A DNA stretch of 64,000 nt from an uncultured Saprospiraceae bacterium (GCA_937959275.1 CALGLU010000052.1:62001-126000); one strand, 5' to 3'; positions 18,932 through 27,567 are shown, counted from the first letter of the stretch. The notes: a model not told the origin generated them from the sequence alone. Numbers and translations: made by a program.

Positions 18932-19582
18932 TCAATTTTCTGATTCATCAGCAACTTTCACCTGTTCATCTGGAATGGCTTTAGTCGTATCTGACTCAGC
19001 TGATTCAAGGAGAGGAGGCTGTGGCATTTTAGGCTTGGCTGCCTGTTTTTCACTATATGTTGTCTCCACTAAGGTCTTTAAGTCAGCATATTGATTGGTT
19101 GTCTGTTCTGTGATCTTGCCTGCAAAAAAATGAAACATCGATCTCAAAAAGATATTCGTCCCTTTGTAGTTATTCTTTGCAATCACAATTGTAGAATCTC
19201 CCTGAGCTTCAAATAGCACTTCAGTATTCCCAGTCAGCATACTGTTGGAATAATCCATACCAAATCGATTTGGCTTGTCAAACGTTGTTATTTTCTCATG
19301 CATGGTGCTTTTTGTCCCCGCCTGATCAATAATTGATAATTCATACTCAGCACCTACCACCGAACCTTTTCTAGTTTTTAGTTTTATTTCATCCAATCCT
19401 GGCACCCACTTTTTTAACATATCCTGGTCATGATAGATATCCCAAGTGAAGTCCAAGGGTGCATTTATCTCTACTCGGTTTTCACTTTGTTGTCCTGGAG
19501 AGACGATACCAATGAGCACAAATAATAAAGCTGCTAAGAATAAAACACCGAGTACGATAAGCAATGTCTTCATGATCCACAA
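18932..19582 (-). CDS. SRPBCC-family membrane-anchored protein
   Basis: A 216-residue protein with an N-terminal transmembrane segment (about 4-26) and a START/Bet v1-like SRPBCC domain (about 35-170: NRVEINAPLDFTWDIYHDQDMLKKWVPG and ITTFDKPNRFGMDYSNSM). This fold binds hydrophobic ligands in a cavity. The C-terminal 40 residues are charged and low in complexity. Start at 19582; Met4 at 19573 is equally plausible and gives a cleaner membrane segment. Just upstream lies a hexanucleotide microsatellite (19616-19710) that could affect expression. Confidence 0.72.
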   Translation of the reverse strand: MWIMKTLLIVLGVLFLAALLFVLIGIVSPGQQSENRVEINAPLDFTWDIYHDQDMLKKWVPGLDEIKLKTRKGSVVGAEYELSIIDQAGTKSTMHEKITTFDKPNRFGMDYSNSMLTGNTEVLFEAQGDSTIVIAKNNYKGTNIFLRSMFHFFAGKITEQTTNQYADLKTLVETTYSEKQAAKPKMPQPPLLESAESDTTKAIPDEQVKVADESEN

Positions 19583-19615
19583 TTTAATACATAAAATTAC
19601 TTATTCAATAACAAA

Positions 19616-19710
19616 AGCAATGGCAATGGCAATGGCAATAACAATATCAATATCAATATCAATATCTCAATGGGAATGGGAATGGGAATCGGAATGGGAA
19701 TGGCAATAAC
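19616..19710. repeat. Hexanucleotide microsatellite
   Basis: Tandem six-base units in three blocks: CAATGG-type (19618-19638), AATATC-type (19642-19668) and GGGAAT-type (19670-19702). All are variants of an NNCAAT/NNGAAT hexamer. It lies about 35 bases upstream of the SRPBCC gene start. Confidence 0.85.
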
Positions 19711-20052
19711 AATTACACTTGCACAAGGCTCTAAAGTACCTTGGATTGCTATATTGGGGTTTAGGTTTAAGACAACCATGACTAGTAATCCTGGCAAGGT
19801 GCACTGAAGTCCCCTTGATTGAACAGATTTAAGTCACTTTTGCAAGTTAGAGTAAACAGTTATAAGACAAGGATTGAAACAGCAAAGGATACGTTCTACG
19901 CCTGGATTTCTTTCCTAAAGCCCACAACGAACTGTCCACTATATAACTAATTAACTATCTACTAGTTAACGAGTTAACTAGCCCTAATTATCATGTTTAT
20001 CGAGAATCTTTAAACGATTATCTAAAGTAAAAGCACAGTATCTACAAAATTG

Positions 20053-20060
20053 TACCTTTG
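20053..20060 (+). promoter_or_regulatory. Putative -7 promoter box of yidC
   Basis: TACCTTTG fits the Bacteroidota -7 consensus TAnnTTTG exactly and ends 25 bases before the yidC start codon. No clear -33 TTG is seen at the expected distance. Confidence 0.45.
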
Positions 20061-20085
20061 CGGCGTTTTACAGACCTGCAGTTTT

Positions 20086-21990
20086 ATGGATAAGAATCAA
20101 ATTATAGGATTTAGCTTGATAATGATGATCGTGATTGGGTGGTCAATCATGACCGCACCGACACAAGAAGAGCTTGATAGACAGCAATACCTGCAAGATT
20201 CTATCAAACAAGCTGAGATTGTAGCAGAGCAAATCGCTTTGAATCCAGCTATTGAAAGCTCTCCAACGGATATTGAACCACTTAATGACTCATTACTCAT
20301 AGAGCAAAGGACGAACCAGTTTGGAGATTTTGCTTCAAGCAGCGTTGGAACTGAACAAATATACACCCTTGAAAATGAGTTACTTAAAGTAAACTTCACG
20401 AATAAAGGAGGCATCATAGCCGATGCCTTAATCAAAGAGTATCATAAAATAGAAAAGCTCGAAGATCATACAGAAGTCAAAATTGACCTCAAGCTCCTCG
20501 AAGATGACAAGAATCGTTTTGAATATCTGCTACCTATTCAAAATAAGACAGTCAGTAGCATGAACTTGTTTTTTGAGGGCAGCAAGTCTGGTAATACCAT
20601 CACTTTCAAAGCCAACGCTGGAACCGGATATATCCAGCAAACCTACACACTGAATCCTGAATCTTATAAGATAGACTATGATGTCTCATTTGTAGGTCTC
20701 CAAAACAGCATTGATCCTGCGACAGAAGCGATAAAATTAAACTGGGTTAACTATCTAGATAAGCTAGAGCTAAATGATACTTGGGAGCGTAACATTTCAG
20801 CCATTTACTACAAAGAGACAAATGAAGATTCAGAGTACTGCGGCTGTCGGTCTAATGATGAAGATGATATGTCTGGCAAATCATTGGAATGGATATCCGG
20901 TGTGAATCAGTTCTTTAACACATCTCTTATCACAAAGGATAGACCATTTAGTGGAGGTAATTTTGAGGTGACATTGATTGACAAGGACAAAGATGATCTT
21001 AAATTATTGACCTCATCAGTAGGCATCCCTTACGACCATGGTGCGAATGAAACTTTTGGTATGAGCCTGTTTGTAGGACCAAATGAGTACACGAGACTCC
21101 AATCCTATGACAACGATTTAGAGCAAGTTATCCCATATGGGATGAGCATTTTCGGTACAATCAATAGATATGGTATCCGCCCCTTTTTCAATTGGTTAAA
21201 TACCTTCATATCTTCAAAAGGACTTGTGATCATCTTGTTGATCTTTATCATTAAAATGGTATTGTATCCTCTCATGTACAAAATGCTGTATTCTCAAGCA
21301 AAAATGAGTGCACTCAAACCTGACATTGCAAAGTTAACTGCCAAGTTCAAAGACGATCCGCAAGCTAAGCAAATGGAGACGATGAAGATGTATCGCGAGT
21401 TTGGTGTCAGTCCATTAGGCGGATGTCTCCCGATGGCTGCGCAAATGCCGATATGGTATGCCCTATTCAGGTTTTTTCCAGCAGATATTACCTTTAGACA
21501 AGAGTCATTTTTATGGGCGACAGATTTATCTTCCTATGATGTGTTTTTTAATCTGCCATTTACAATCCCAGCACTAGGCTCACACATTAGTTTGTTTACA
21601 ATCTTGTGGGCCGTCAGTACAGTCCTATATACGTACTACAACACAAAGCATATGGATATGTCTGCAAACCCCGCGATGAAGTATGTGCAATACTTTATGC
21701 CTTTGATGTTTGTCGTGTTCTTCAATAATTTTGCTTCTGGATTGACTTGCTATATGTTCTTTAGCACCTTGTTCAATATCATCCAAACGCTCGTCACCAA
21801 ACAGTTTGTTTTTGATAACGACAAGATTCTAGCAGAGCTCCATAAAGAGAAAGCCAAACCCAAAAAGAAAGGTGGATTTCAGTCAAGGTTAGAAGAGGCC
21901 ATGAAACAGCAAAAGCAAGTCCAAGCAGAAAGAGATAAAAAAGGAAAAAAACAAGACACAAAGAAAGGCACAAAAAAGAATCGGAATTAA
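20086..21990 (+). CDS. yidC: Membrane protein insertase YidC
   Basis: Oxa1/YidC insertase that folds and inserts inner-membrane proteins with or without SecYEG. The start at 20086 gives MDKNQIIGFSLIMMIVIGW, the usual first membrane helix; an upstream in-frame codon at 20050 would add unconserved residues. A large periplasmic domain spans about 30-350. The conserved insertase core follows (about 365-600), with FFNWLNTFISSKGLVIILLIFIIKMVLYPL, MYREFGVSPLGGCLPMAAQMPIWYALF and MPLMFVVFFNNFASGLTCYMFFSTLFN. The C-terminal tail is strongly basic (KPKKKGGF... to the end), as expected for ribosome contact. The gpsA gene follows 26 bases downstream. Confidence 0.96.
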   Translation: MDKNQIIGFSLIMMIVIGWSIMTAPTQEELDRQQYLQDSIKQAEIVAEQIALNPAIESSPTDIEPLNDSLLIEQRTNQFGDFASSSVGTEQIYTLENELLKVNFTNKGGIIADALIKEYHKIEKLEDHTEVKIDLKLLEDDKNRFEYLLPIQNKTVSSMNLFFEGSKSGNTITFKANAGTGYIQQTYTLNPESYKIDYDVSFVGLQNSIDPATEAIKLNWVNYLDKLELNDTWERNISAIYYKETNEDSEYCGCRSNDEDDMSGKSLEWISGVNQFFNTSLITKDRPFSGGNFEVTLIDKDKDDLKLLTSSVGIPYDHGANETFGMSLFVGPNEYTRLQSYDNDLEQVIPYGMSIFGTINRYGIRPFFNWLNTFISSKGLVIILLIFIIKMVLYPLMYKMLYSQAKMSALKPDIAKLTAKFKDDPQAKQMETMKMYREFGVSPLGGCLPMAAQMPIWYALFRFFPADITFRQESFLWATDLSSYDVFFNLPFTIPALGSHISLFTILWAVSTVLYTYYNTKHMDMSANPAMKYVQYFMPLMFVVFFNNFASGLTCYMFFSTLFNIIQTLVTKQFVFDNDKILAELHKEKAKPKKKGGFQSRLEEAMKQQKQVQAERDKKGKKQDTKKGTKKNRN

Positions 21991-22016
21991 GCAGTCTATC
22001 CTAACTTAGACAACCT

Positions 22017-23057
22017 ATGGCTCAAATCACTACAGTCGGTGTCATTGGTGCTGGTAAATTCGGCACTACCGTTTCTAGCCTCATCAGTAAAAATGCTGAT
22101 GTATTACTCTATACAAGAAACCCTAATCGTGTAGAATCAATTAATCGACATCATAAAAATGGTGATATCGATCTACCAACCAACATCGAGGCAACCACGA
22201 GCTTGGAGCGCCTGGCAACCGAATGTACACTCATATTACCGATTGTACCATCCATGAACTTTAGGGACATGATGAAGTCGATTTCACCAATGCTGCGACC
22301 AGAACATATCTTGATTCATGGTACAAAAGGATTGGATGTCAAAAACAACTCAAAAGCCATTGACTATAAAGACAAAATTCAATTAGACCATATCATGACC
22401 ATGAGCGAGGTGATCAGAGATGAGAGCTCTGTTATCCGTATCGGCTGTTTATCAGGTCCTAACATTGCCACTGAGATCTTGGCTGGACAACCTACGGCAA
22501 CAGTCGTGGCAAGTGGATTTAATGAAGTCATTCATTTGGGTAGGCAGGTCTTAGAAAGTGAGAAATTTTTTGTCTTTGGCAGCAATAGCCTAAAGGGTGC
22601 TGAAATGGCAGGTGCCCTTAAGAATTACATAGCCTTGGGGGCAGGATTGCTTGAAGGCCATGGCATGGGTAGAAATATGCAAGCACTCTTAATGACGAGA
22701 GGATTAAGAGAAATGATTCATATCTCAAAGTTACTCGGATCAGATGTGGAGTCCTTTTTAGGGACAGCAGGTATAGGTGATCTATTTGCAACTTGCACAA
22801 GCAAGGATAGTCGCAACTTTATTGCAGGGACTCGATTGGCTAAGGGCGAAACGATTGAAGACATTGTAAACTCTTCTGACGAAATCGCTGAAGGGATAAG
22901 AACTTTATCCATCGCCAATCAATTGTCTGATGAAATCGATACGACAGCTCCAATAACAAAACTTCTGTATTCTGTGATGTTTGGCGGCTACCCTTTCGAG
23001 CGAGCCATTCAATCTATTATGAGATATCCGTTTACTTCGGACGTTGATTTTTTATAA
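22017..23057 (+). CDS. gpsA: Glycerol-3-phosphate dehydrogenase [NAD(P)+]
   Basis: Cytoplasmic enzyme reducing dihydroxyacetone phosphate to sn-glycerol 3-phosphate for phospholipid synthesis. The N-terminal Rossmann motif is VGVIGAGKFGTT (about 7-18), followed by VLLYTRNP, LIHGTKGLDV, LSGPNIATEIL and the catalytic-lysine region GALKNYIALGAGLLEGHGMG (about 199-218). The C-terminal helical domain has TAGIGDLFATCTSKDSRN. At 346 residues it is close to the usual length. It lies in the likely yidC transcript. Downstream the transcript would enter the hairpin-repeat region at 23.07-23.40 kb. Confidence 0.95.
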   Translation: MAQITTVGVIGAGKFGTTVSSLISKNADVLLYTRNPNRVESINRHHKNGDIDLPTNIEATTSLERLATECTLILPIVPSMNFRDMMKSISPMLRPEHILIHGTKGLDVKNNSKAIDYKDKIQLDHIMTMSEVIRDESSVIRIGCLSGPNIATEILAGQPTATVVASGFNEVIHLGRQVLESEKFFVFGSNSLKGAEMAGALKNYIALGAGLLEGHGMGRNMQALLMTRGLREMIHISKLLGSDVESFLGTAGIGDLFATCTSKDSRNFIAGTRLAKGETIEDIVNSSDEIAEGIRTLSIANQLSDEIDTTAPITKLLYSVMFGGYPFERAIQSIMRYPFTSDVDFL

Positions 23058-23104
23058 CCACTCCAAACACCACTGTTGGTCTCGGGCACTTCTCCAACGC
23101 CGCT

Positions 23105-23122
23105 GTTGGTCTCCGAACCAAC
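23105..23122. repeat. Hairpin repeat, variant orientation, copy A
   Basis: Arms GTTGGT and ACCAAC around loop CTCCGA; outer flanks GCT and GGC extend the stem with one wobble. The loop is the reverse complement of the loop in the 5085 family, so this is the same element inverted, with compensating arm changes. Confidence 0.8.
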
Positions 23123-23178
23123 GGCATTCAATTGCAGTCAATTCAATTCAATTCAATGAATACCCTCATCCTGTTAAA

Positions 23179-23202
23179 CTCGTTGGATCAGAGTCCAACA
23201 AG
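23179..23202. repeat. Hairpin repeat, degenerate copy
   Basis: Arms CTCGTTGGA and TCCAACAAG around loop TCAGAG. It has two changes from the 5085-5108 copy, one in the loop and one in the right arm. Confidence 0.8.
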
Positions 23203-23219
23203 GGCACGACTAAAGCGCC

Positions 23220-23243
23220 GCTGTTGGTCTCCGAACCAACAGC
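23220..23243. repeat. Hairpin repeat, variant orientation, copy B
   Basis: Perfect nine-base arms GCTGTTGGT and ACCAACAGC around loop CTCCGA. Compared with the 5085 copies in reverse orientation, four arm pairs differ and all remain paired. Confidence 0.85.
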
Positions 23244-23292
23244 ATTCAACTACATTAACTTCACTTTAATACCCGCATCCCACTAAAAAAAA

Positions 23293-23310
23293 GTTGGATC
23301 GTAGTCCAAC
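23293..23310. repeat. Hairpin repeat, short copy
   Basis: Arms GTTGGA and TCCAAC (the second preceded by the loop TCGTAG). The outer three pairs of the full element are lost. Confidence 0.75.
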
Positions 23311-23325
23311 AATCGCACATTAAAA

Positions 23326-23349
23326 CTCGTTGGATCGGAGTCCAACGAG
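23326..23349. repeat. Hairpin repeat, full copy
   Basis: Identical over 24 bases to the copies at 5085 and 5224, about 18 kb away (arms CTCGTTGGA and TCCAACGAG, loop TCGGAG), followed by the same GGGC seen after the copy at 5085. Confidence 0.88.
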
Positions 23350-23378
23350 GGCACGACTACAGGGCAATCCCAAACACC

Positions 23379-23402
23379 GCTGTTGGTCTCCGATCCAACA
23401 GC
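23379..23402. repeat. Hairpin repeat, variant orientation, copy C
   Basis: Arms GCTGTTGGT and TCCAACAGC around loop CTCCGA. One T/T mismatch adjoins the loop, an intermediate between the two arm types. Confidence 0.82.
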
Positions 23403-23504
23403 ATCATTTCAATTGCTGAAACAATGACATTAAATTCAACCCAATGTCTTTTGAAATGCATCAAAAGCGTAACAATTTTCCCTTGCTACCGTTATACTTT
23501 ACGA

Positions 23505-24230
23505 ATGAAAACACCAAGTAAATACATTCTACTGTTCTTGCCCTTATTCATGCTGGGTGCGTGTAAAAAACAGACGCAAAGCATTGATCTAACCTTCAAG
23601 TTAACTTATGAAAATGAGCCACTTGTCATGTTGAATGAATACACATTCCCTACAGGCGAAACGATTAAATTCACACGATTCAGTTTTTATGTTTCTGATG
23701 TCAATGCAACAACGGATGGACAATCTTCAGAAATCGAAGATGTCAACTTTCTGAACCTGACAGCCTCTCATTCCACTTTGGATGATGCACAGCTAGGCTA
23801 CACATATACTCTCGATGAGATCCCTGCGGGAGATATTGAATCCATCGATCTTACACTAGGTGTCAATCCACAATTTAATCAACAAGTGCCTTCTGATTTT
23901 ACAGGTGACCATCCACTAGCTAAACCTGGTGAATATTGGATTGCTTGGGACAGTTTTATTTTCTTTAAAATAGAAGGCATCGTGGATCTGGATGGCGATG
24001 GTGAAACAGAGACTAATGTTGCACTACATATTGGTTCAGATCAAGCGGCCAGGGAGATTAGCATTTCGGTAACTGAGGAAAATGCAGTTGACATAACGAT
24101 TGATGTTATGTCTATTTTTAATAATGGTTCGACGACATTTGACTTACAAAACAACCCTCAAATCCACAGCTTATCTCAAATCGATTTGGCAAATTTTTTA
24201 ATGGATAATTTTTCAAAAGCCTTCTTATAG
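23505..24230 (+). CDS. MbnP-like lipoprotein 1
   Basis: Predicted periplasmic or surface lipoprotein of the MbnP family, which in methanotrophs binds copper after a tryptophan is oxidised to kynurenine by the diheme partner MbnH. The start at 23505 gives a signal ending LGAC (Cys20); a longer frame from 23424 is not needed. The family pattern is visible: FTRFSFYVSDV, GVNPQFNQQVPSDF, PGEYWIAWDSFIFFKIEG with two spaced tryptophans, DLDGDGETETNVALHIGSD, and a C-terminal LSQIDLANFLMDNFSKAF. It abuts a second paralogue with no gap and lies near an MbnH-like gene. The family is confident; copper binding and kynurenine are inferred. Confidence 0.82.
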   Translation: MKTPSKYILLFLPLFMLGACKKQTQSIDLTFKLTYENEPLVMLNEYTFPTGETIKFTRFSFYVSDVNATTDGQSSEIEDVNFLNLTASHSTLDDAQLGYTYTLDEIPAGDIESIDLTLGVNPQFNQQVPSDFTGDHPLAKPGEYWIAWDSFIFFKIEGIVDLDGDGETETNVALHIGSDQAAREISISVTEENAVDITIDVMSIFNNGSTTFDLQNNPQIHSLSQIDLANFLMDNFSKAFL

Positions 24231-24968
24231 ATGACGAAGTATATTTTATTTCTGACAGTAGTTATGGTTTTCTTTTCTTGTGGAGATGAGGAAGTCACTC
24301 AAGTCGAACGATTAGATTTTTCTTACGAATTTACCATAGATGGACAGCCAATCACACTCGGGGAAACCTACACACTTAATGGATCGACTGTCATGTTTGA
24401 AGTCGCTAATTATTACATTCATGGCATGCGATTAGCCAATGATGAAGCAGGTGTTATCATTGCTAATGAAGCATCACACCTCCTAGCAGGAGTGGATCAA
24501 GAAGCCTCAGCAATGATCACAGACCTCAGCCCAACTTCAGTTTCAAAGGCAAGAATCATCATAGGCGTAGACGAAAAACTGAACGCTCAATCAGAAACTG
24601 ATTTTACAGAACGAGCAGCTGATGACCCTTTGGGCCTAAAAGACCCTGCGATGCACTGGAATTGGAACTCAGGCTATAAATTCATACGCTTTGATGGAGA
24701 AGTTGATACAGATGGGGACGGCATCGTTGATACACCTATCGCCTATCATATTGGCTCAAACCCATTTAGCAAAACACTAGAACTTGATACTGACATCACA
24801 TTAGATTCGGGTACTAACGCACTCAATTTTTCCTTTGATTTAAATCAGTTTTTCTCAACTGTTGATTTTCAGCTCGAAGTAAACTGGGATACTCATACAG
24901 GCAACAATCTGGAATTAGCACAACTCCTATTAGCTAATTTGGATAATGCAATAAGTCTCAGTAAATGA
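24231..24968 (+). CDS. MbnP-like lipoprotein 2
   Basis: Second MbnP-family lipoprotein, with signal ending FFSC (Cys17). It shares the layout of its upstream paralogue: an opening YEFTIDGQPITLGETYTLNG, a FEVANYYIHGMRL strand, AMHWNWNSGYKFIRFDGEVDTDGDG with W-x-W, and AYHIGSN. The two tryptophans and the HIGS segment are the best candidates for modification and metal binding. The start codon directly follows the stop of the first copy (no spacer), and the MbnH-like gene follows seven bases after this one, so the three genes probably form one operon. Confidence 0.82.
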   Translation: MTKYILFLTVVMVFFSCGDEEVTQVERLDFSYEFTIDGQPITLGETYTLNGSTVMFEVANYYIHGMRLANDEAGVIIANEASHLLAGVDQEASAMITDLSPTSVSKARIIIGVDEKLNAQSETDFTERAADDPLGLKDPAMHWNWNSGYKFIRFDGEVDTDGDGIVDTPIAYHIGSNPFSKTLELDTDITLDSGTNALNFSFDLNQFFSTVDFQLEVNWDTHTGNNLELAQLLLANLDNAISLSK

Positions 24969-24975
24969 TTTCGGA

Positions 24976-25962
24976 TTGAGGTTTATTACCCTACTTATTA
25001 TTTCACTACTCCTTGTCATCGTCTTTGGGTGCGAAGACAAAACTCAATTACTATTCAATCAGCCAGCACACTTTCCCAACTTACTTATCCCAGAAAACAA
25101 CCCACTCACCCAGAAAAAAGTCGACTTGGGCGAACGCCTATTCGGCGATAAAAACTTATCAATCGACAGCACGATTATGTGCAGCTCATGTCACAAAGCC
25201 CATTTAGCATTAGCTGACTCCCTATCGATCAGTCCTGGCGTATATGGTCGCTTAGGAGAACGCAATAGTCCTAGTCTAATCAATGCAGCCTACGCCCCAC
25301 TCATCAATCGCGACGGCGGCGTGGCGAAGCTTGACATCCAAGCACTCATCCCCATAGAAGATCACAATGAGATGGGTATATCAATTCTTAAACTATCAAA
25401 GCGACTGATTCAAGATCAGTCTTATGTGGATGCCTTTGGAGAAGCCTTTGGTAGAGGACCAGATGGATTCACGATTCCAAGAGCACTGGCTAGTTATGTC
25501 AGAAGTTTGGTGGATGCATCGACACCCTATGACAAGTATCTAGGTGGGCAGAAAGATAGCCTTAGTCCTGCTGCTCAGCGCGGACTGCATTTATTCAATA
25601 GTGAAGAGCTTGCTTGCAGCTCATGCCATAGTGGACCGTTATTGACAAGTTTTGAATTTGAAAATAATGGCTTGTATACAGACTATGCTGATCGAGGCAG
25701 AGCCTTAATTAGCTTACGTGAGGATGATGTTGGTAAATTTAGAATTCCAAGCTTGCGCAATGTGGCCTTGACTGCGCCGTACATGCATGATGGTAGTTTG
25801 GCGACATTGGATGATGTGATTGCACATTATGCGTCGGGTGGACAAAGCCATAAAAACAAGAGTCATTTGTTAAAAGGATTTTCATTGTCAGCTGATCAGC
25901 ATCTCGATTTACTGGCCTTTTTGGAGGCGCTAACGAGTGAGAGAGATTTTACTAAGTCATAG
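24976..25962 (+). CDS. MbnH/cytochrome c peroxidase-family diheme lipoprotein
   Basis: Periplasmic diheme enzyme of the cytochrome c peroxidase/MauG/MbnH superfamily. A TTG start gives a lipoprotein signal ending FGCE (Cys19). Two haem c sites are present: CSSCH at 69-73 and CSSCH at 214-218. Other family segments are NSPSLINAAY, LIPIEDHNEMG, CSSCHSGPLLTSFEFENNGLY, KFRIPSLRNVALTAPYMHDGSLATLDDVIAHY. In classical peroxidases this oxidises cytochromes with hydrogen peroxide; next to MbnP proteins, the MbnH role of oxidising a tryptophan in the partner to kynurenine is more likely. Length about 328 residues is normal. Confidence 0.85.
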   Translation: MRFITLLIISLLLVIVFGCEDKTQLLFNQPAHFPNLLIPENNPLTQKKVDLGERLFGDKNLSIDSTIMCSSCHKAHLALADSLSISPGVYGRLGERNSPSLINAAYAPLINRDGGVAKLDIQALIPIEDHNEMGISILKLSKRLIQDQSYVDAFGEAFGRGPDGFTIPRALASYVRSLVDASTPYDKYLGGQKDSLSPAAQRGLHLFNSEELACSSCHSGPLLTSFEFENNGLYTDYADRGRALISLREDDVGKFRIPSLRNVALTAPYMHDGSLATLDDVIAHYASGGQSHKNKSHLLKGFSLSADQHLDLLAFLEALTSERDFTKS

Positions 25963-26331
25963 TCAATTACAATGTCAATTTCAATATTAATGACGCCTTT
26001 GGCTCAATGAGGGAAAGTAGTCGTTCCTACTCCTAACTGAGATGAAGGGCTCCGTCCCTCATCGGCTGTCGCAATGGCAATGCTTTTCTGTCTAAACAGG
26101 ATTTTATAAGATTGACATGATGGATATGATCTTTGCAATGTCAATGTCAATGTCAATGAAAAAATCATAAAAATCCTAAAATCATGAAAATCCTGATTCA
26201 GACAGTTGAGGATTCGTGAATTTGGTGATTGGTTAAAACCGGGCTTGCTTTGAAGTCGCTACTACAGCTCCCGTGCACATACATTACACAAAACGTATGG
26301 TATTAATTCACATATTAACTATCTTTATCTC
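25963..26331. other. Intergenic region with microsatellite and AGGATTTT-type repeats
   Basis: No gene is seen. It contains CAATNN hexamers (25967-25990; a clean CAATGT run at 26131-26158), a TCTAAACAGGATTTTATAAG segment at 26091-26110 that resembles the direct repeats at 36.5 kb, and AATCATGAAAATCCTGATTC (26181-26200), a kind of filler often seen between genes in Bacteroidota. Confidence 0.55.
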
Positions 26332-27567
26332 ATGGAGAAAATAACCTGTCCTAACTGTAGTCAAAAATTTGATATCGAAGGTGCGCTAGCGAAAGACCTC
26401 GATGCCAGATATCGTGAACAAATCCAGCAGGAAAAACAACAACTCCTAGAACAATACAAAGAAAAAGAAGTCGCACTTGCGGCACAGCAAACTGCCTTCG
26501 AAGACAAAAAGAAAAAGGAAAATGAGCTGTTTCAGGATCGACTCAAAAAAGCAGTACAGCAGCAAGAAGATGTGCTGAAGGAAAAACTGAAAGAAGACTT
26601 TGAACTACGTCTCACCAATCAACAAAGTGAATTAGTCGAGAAGACGGAGAAGATAAAAGCATTGCAAGAGAAAGAGCTTGAGCTGGCCAAGATGGAGCGT
26701 AGGATGCAAGAGATGGAAAAGGACATGGAGATCAAAATGCAGCGCAAACTCTTTGAAGAGCAAACGAAGCTCGAAGAGTCTGTTGCCAAACGAATCAACG
26801 AAGAGAATGAGCTACGTGTCAAAGAAATGGCAAAGAAGCTCGAAGACCAGCACAAGCTCATCGAAGAGATGAAACGTAAGTCAGAGCAGGGCTCCATGCA
26901 GCTGCAAGGCGAAATCCAAGAGTTAGCCATTGAAGAAGTTTTGAGGAATAGTTTTCCACATGATATTATTCAAGAAATTCCAAAAGGTGCTCGAGGTGCT
27001 GATACCATCCAGGTTGTCATGGATGATCACATGGACGATTGTGGCAAAATCATTTACGAGAGTAAGCGCACAAAAACGTTTTCAAATGATTGGATCGCCA
27101 AATTAAAACAAGATCAAAGAAGTCTGCAAGCCGATATTGCGGTTATCGTCACAGAGGTCCTACCGAAAGATATGCCACGATTTGGTGTTAAAAATGGTGT
27201 ATACGTCTGCACCTTTCAGGAATTCAAAAGTCTCGTCTTTGTCCTCAGACAGATTTTACTCAAATCAAAAGAAGTGCGCGCTTCTGAAGAAAACAAAACT
27301 GACAAAATGGAGATGCTCTATCATTTCCTGACAAGCGAAGAATTCAAATTACAAATCTCAGGCATCGTTGAAGGCTTTCAAGGCATGAAGGAAGACATCG
27401 ATAGAGAAAAGAGATCTATGCAAAGCATGTGGAAACGTAGAGAAAAACAACTAGAGCTTGTCATCTCCAATACAGTGAATATGCATGGCAGCATAAAAGG
27501 CATTGCTGGCAAGGCTATACCATCGATTGCACAACTCGAACTGCCAGACGGTGATCTAGTAGAATAG
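26332..27567 (+). CDS. DUF2130 coiled-coil protein
   Basis: Cytoplasmic protein of unknown function, 411 residues. The N-terminus MEKITCPNCSQKFDIEGAL carries one CxxC knuckle (Cys6, Cys9). Residues 20-200 form a long coiled coil rich in E, K and Q. The DUF2130 domain follows (about 205-370: IQEIPKGARGADTIQVVMDD, IIYESKRTKTFSNDWIAKLKQDQ, ADIAVIVTEVLPKDMPRFG). Its beta strands with the charged IYESKRTK and GADTIQ residues resemble a PD-(D/E)xK-like nuclease core, although this is not proven. It stands alone, with no defence genes next to it. Confidence 0.82.
   Translation: MEKITCPNCSQKFDIEGALAKDLDARYREQIQQEKQQLLEQYKEKEVALAAQQTAFEDKKKKENELFQDRLKKAVQQQEDVLKEKLKEDFELRLTNQQSELVEKTEKIKALQEKELELAKMERRMQEMEKDMEIKMQRKLFEEQTKLEESVAKRINEENELRVKEMAKKLEDQHKLIEEMKRKSEQGSMQLQGEIQELAIEEVLRNSFPHDIIQEIPKGARGADTIQVVMDDHMDDCGKIIYESKRTKTFSNDWIAKLKQDQRSLQADIAVIVTEVLPKDMPRFGVKNGVYVCTFQEFKSLVFVLRQILLKSKEVRASEENKTDKMEMLYHFLTSEEFKLQISGIVEGFQGMKEDIDREKRSMQSMWKRREKQLELVISNTVNMHGSIKGIAGKAIPSIAQLELPDGDLVE

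Larger units (their letters stand above)
19583..20085. other. Intergenic region between divergent SRPBCC and yidC genes
   Basis: About 500 bases without a credible gene. It holds the hexanucleotide tract at 19616-19710 and the yidC promoter candidate near 20053-20060. The short AT-rich stretch around 19940-19990 repeats TTAACTA/TAGTTAAC motifs (ATTAACTATCTACTAGTTAA) that form weak inverted repeats. Confidence 0.5.
23058..23504. other. Intergenic hairpin-repeat array
   Basis: Nearly 450 bases with no gene but at least six hairpin repeats in both orientations (given separately), one degenerate copy around 23073-23099, and a run of the pentamer CAATT at about 23137-23158. It separates gpsA from the MbnP-like genes. 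Confidence 0.7.

Noticed and set aside
23044-23286. 80-residue open frame after gpsA
   Set aside because: It reads through the hairpin repeats and the CAATT tract; it has no plausible domain.
23105-23402. CRISPR array
   Set aside because: Repeats are irregular in spacing and orientation and self-complementary; no uniform spacers and no cas genes.
26320-26327. TATCTTTA as a promoter for the DUF2130 gene
   Set aside because: It lacks the final G of the consensus and lies only four bases before the start codon.
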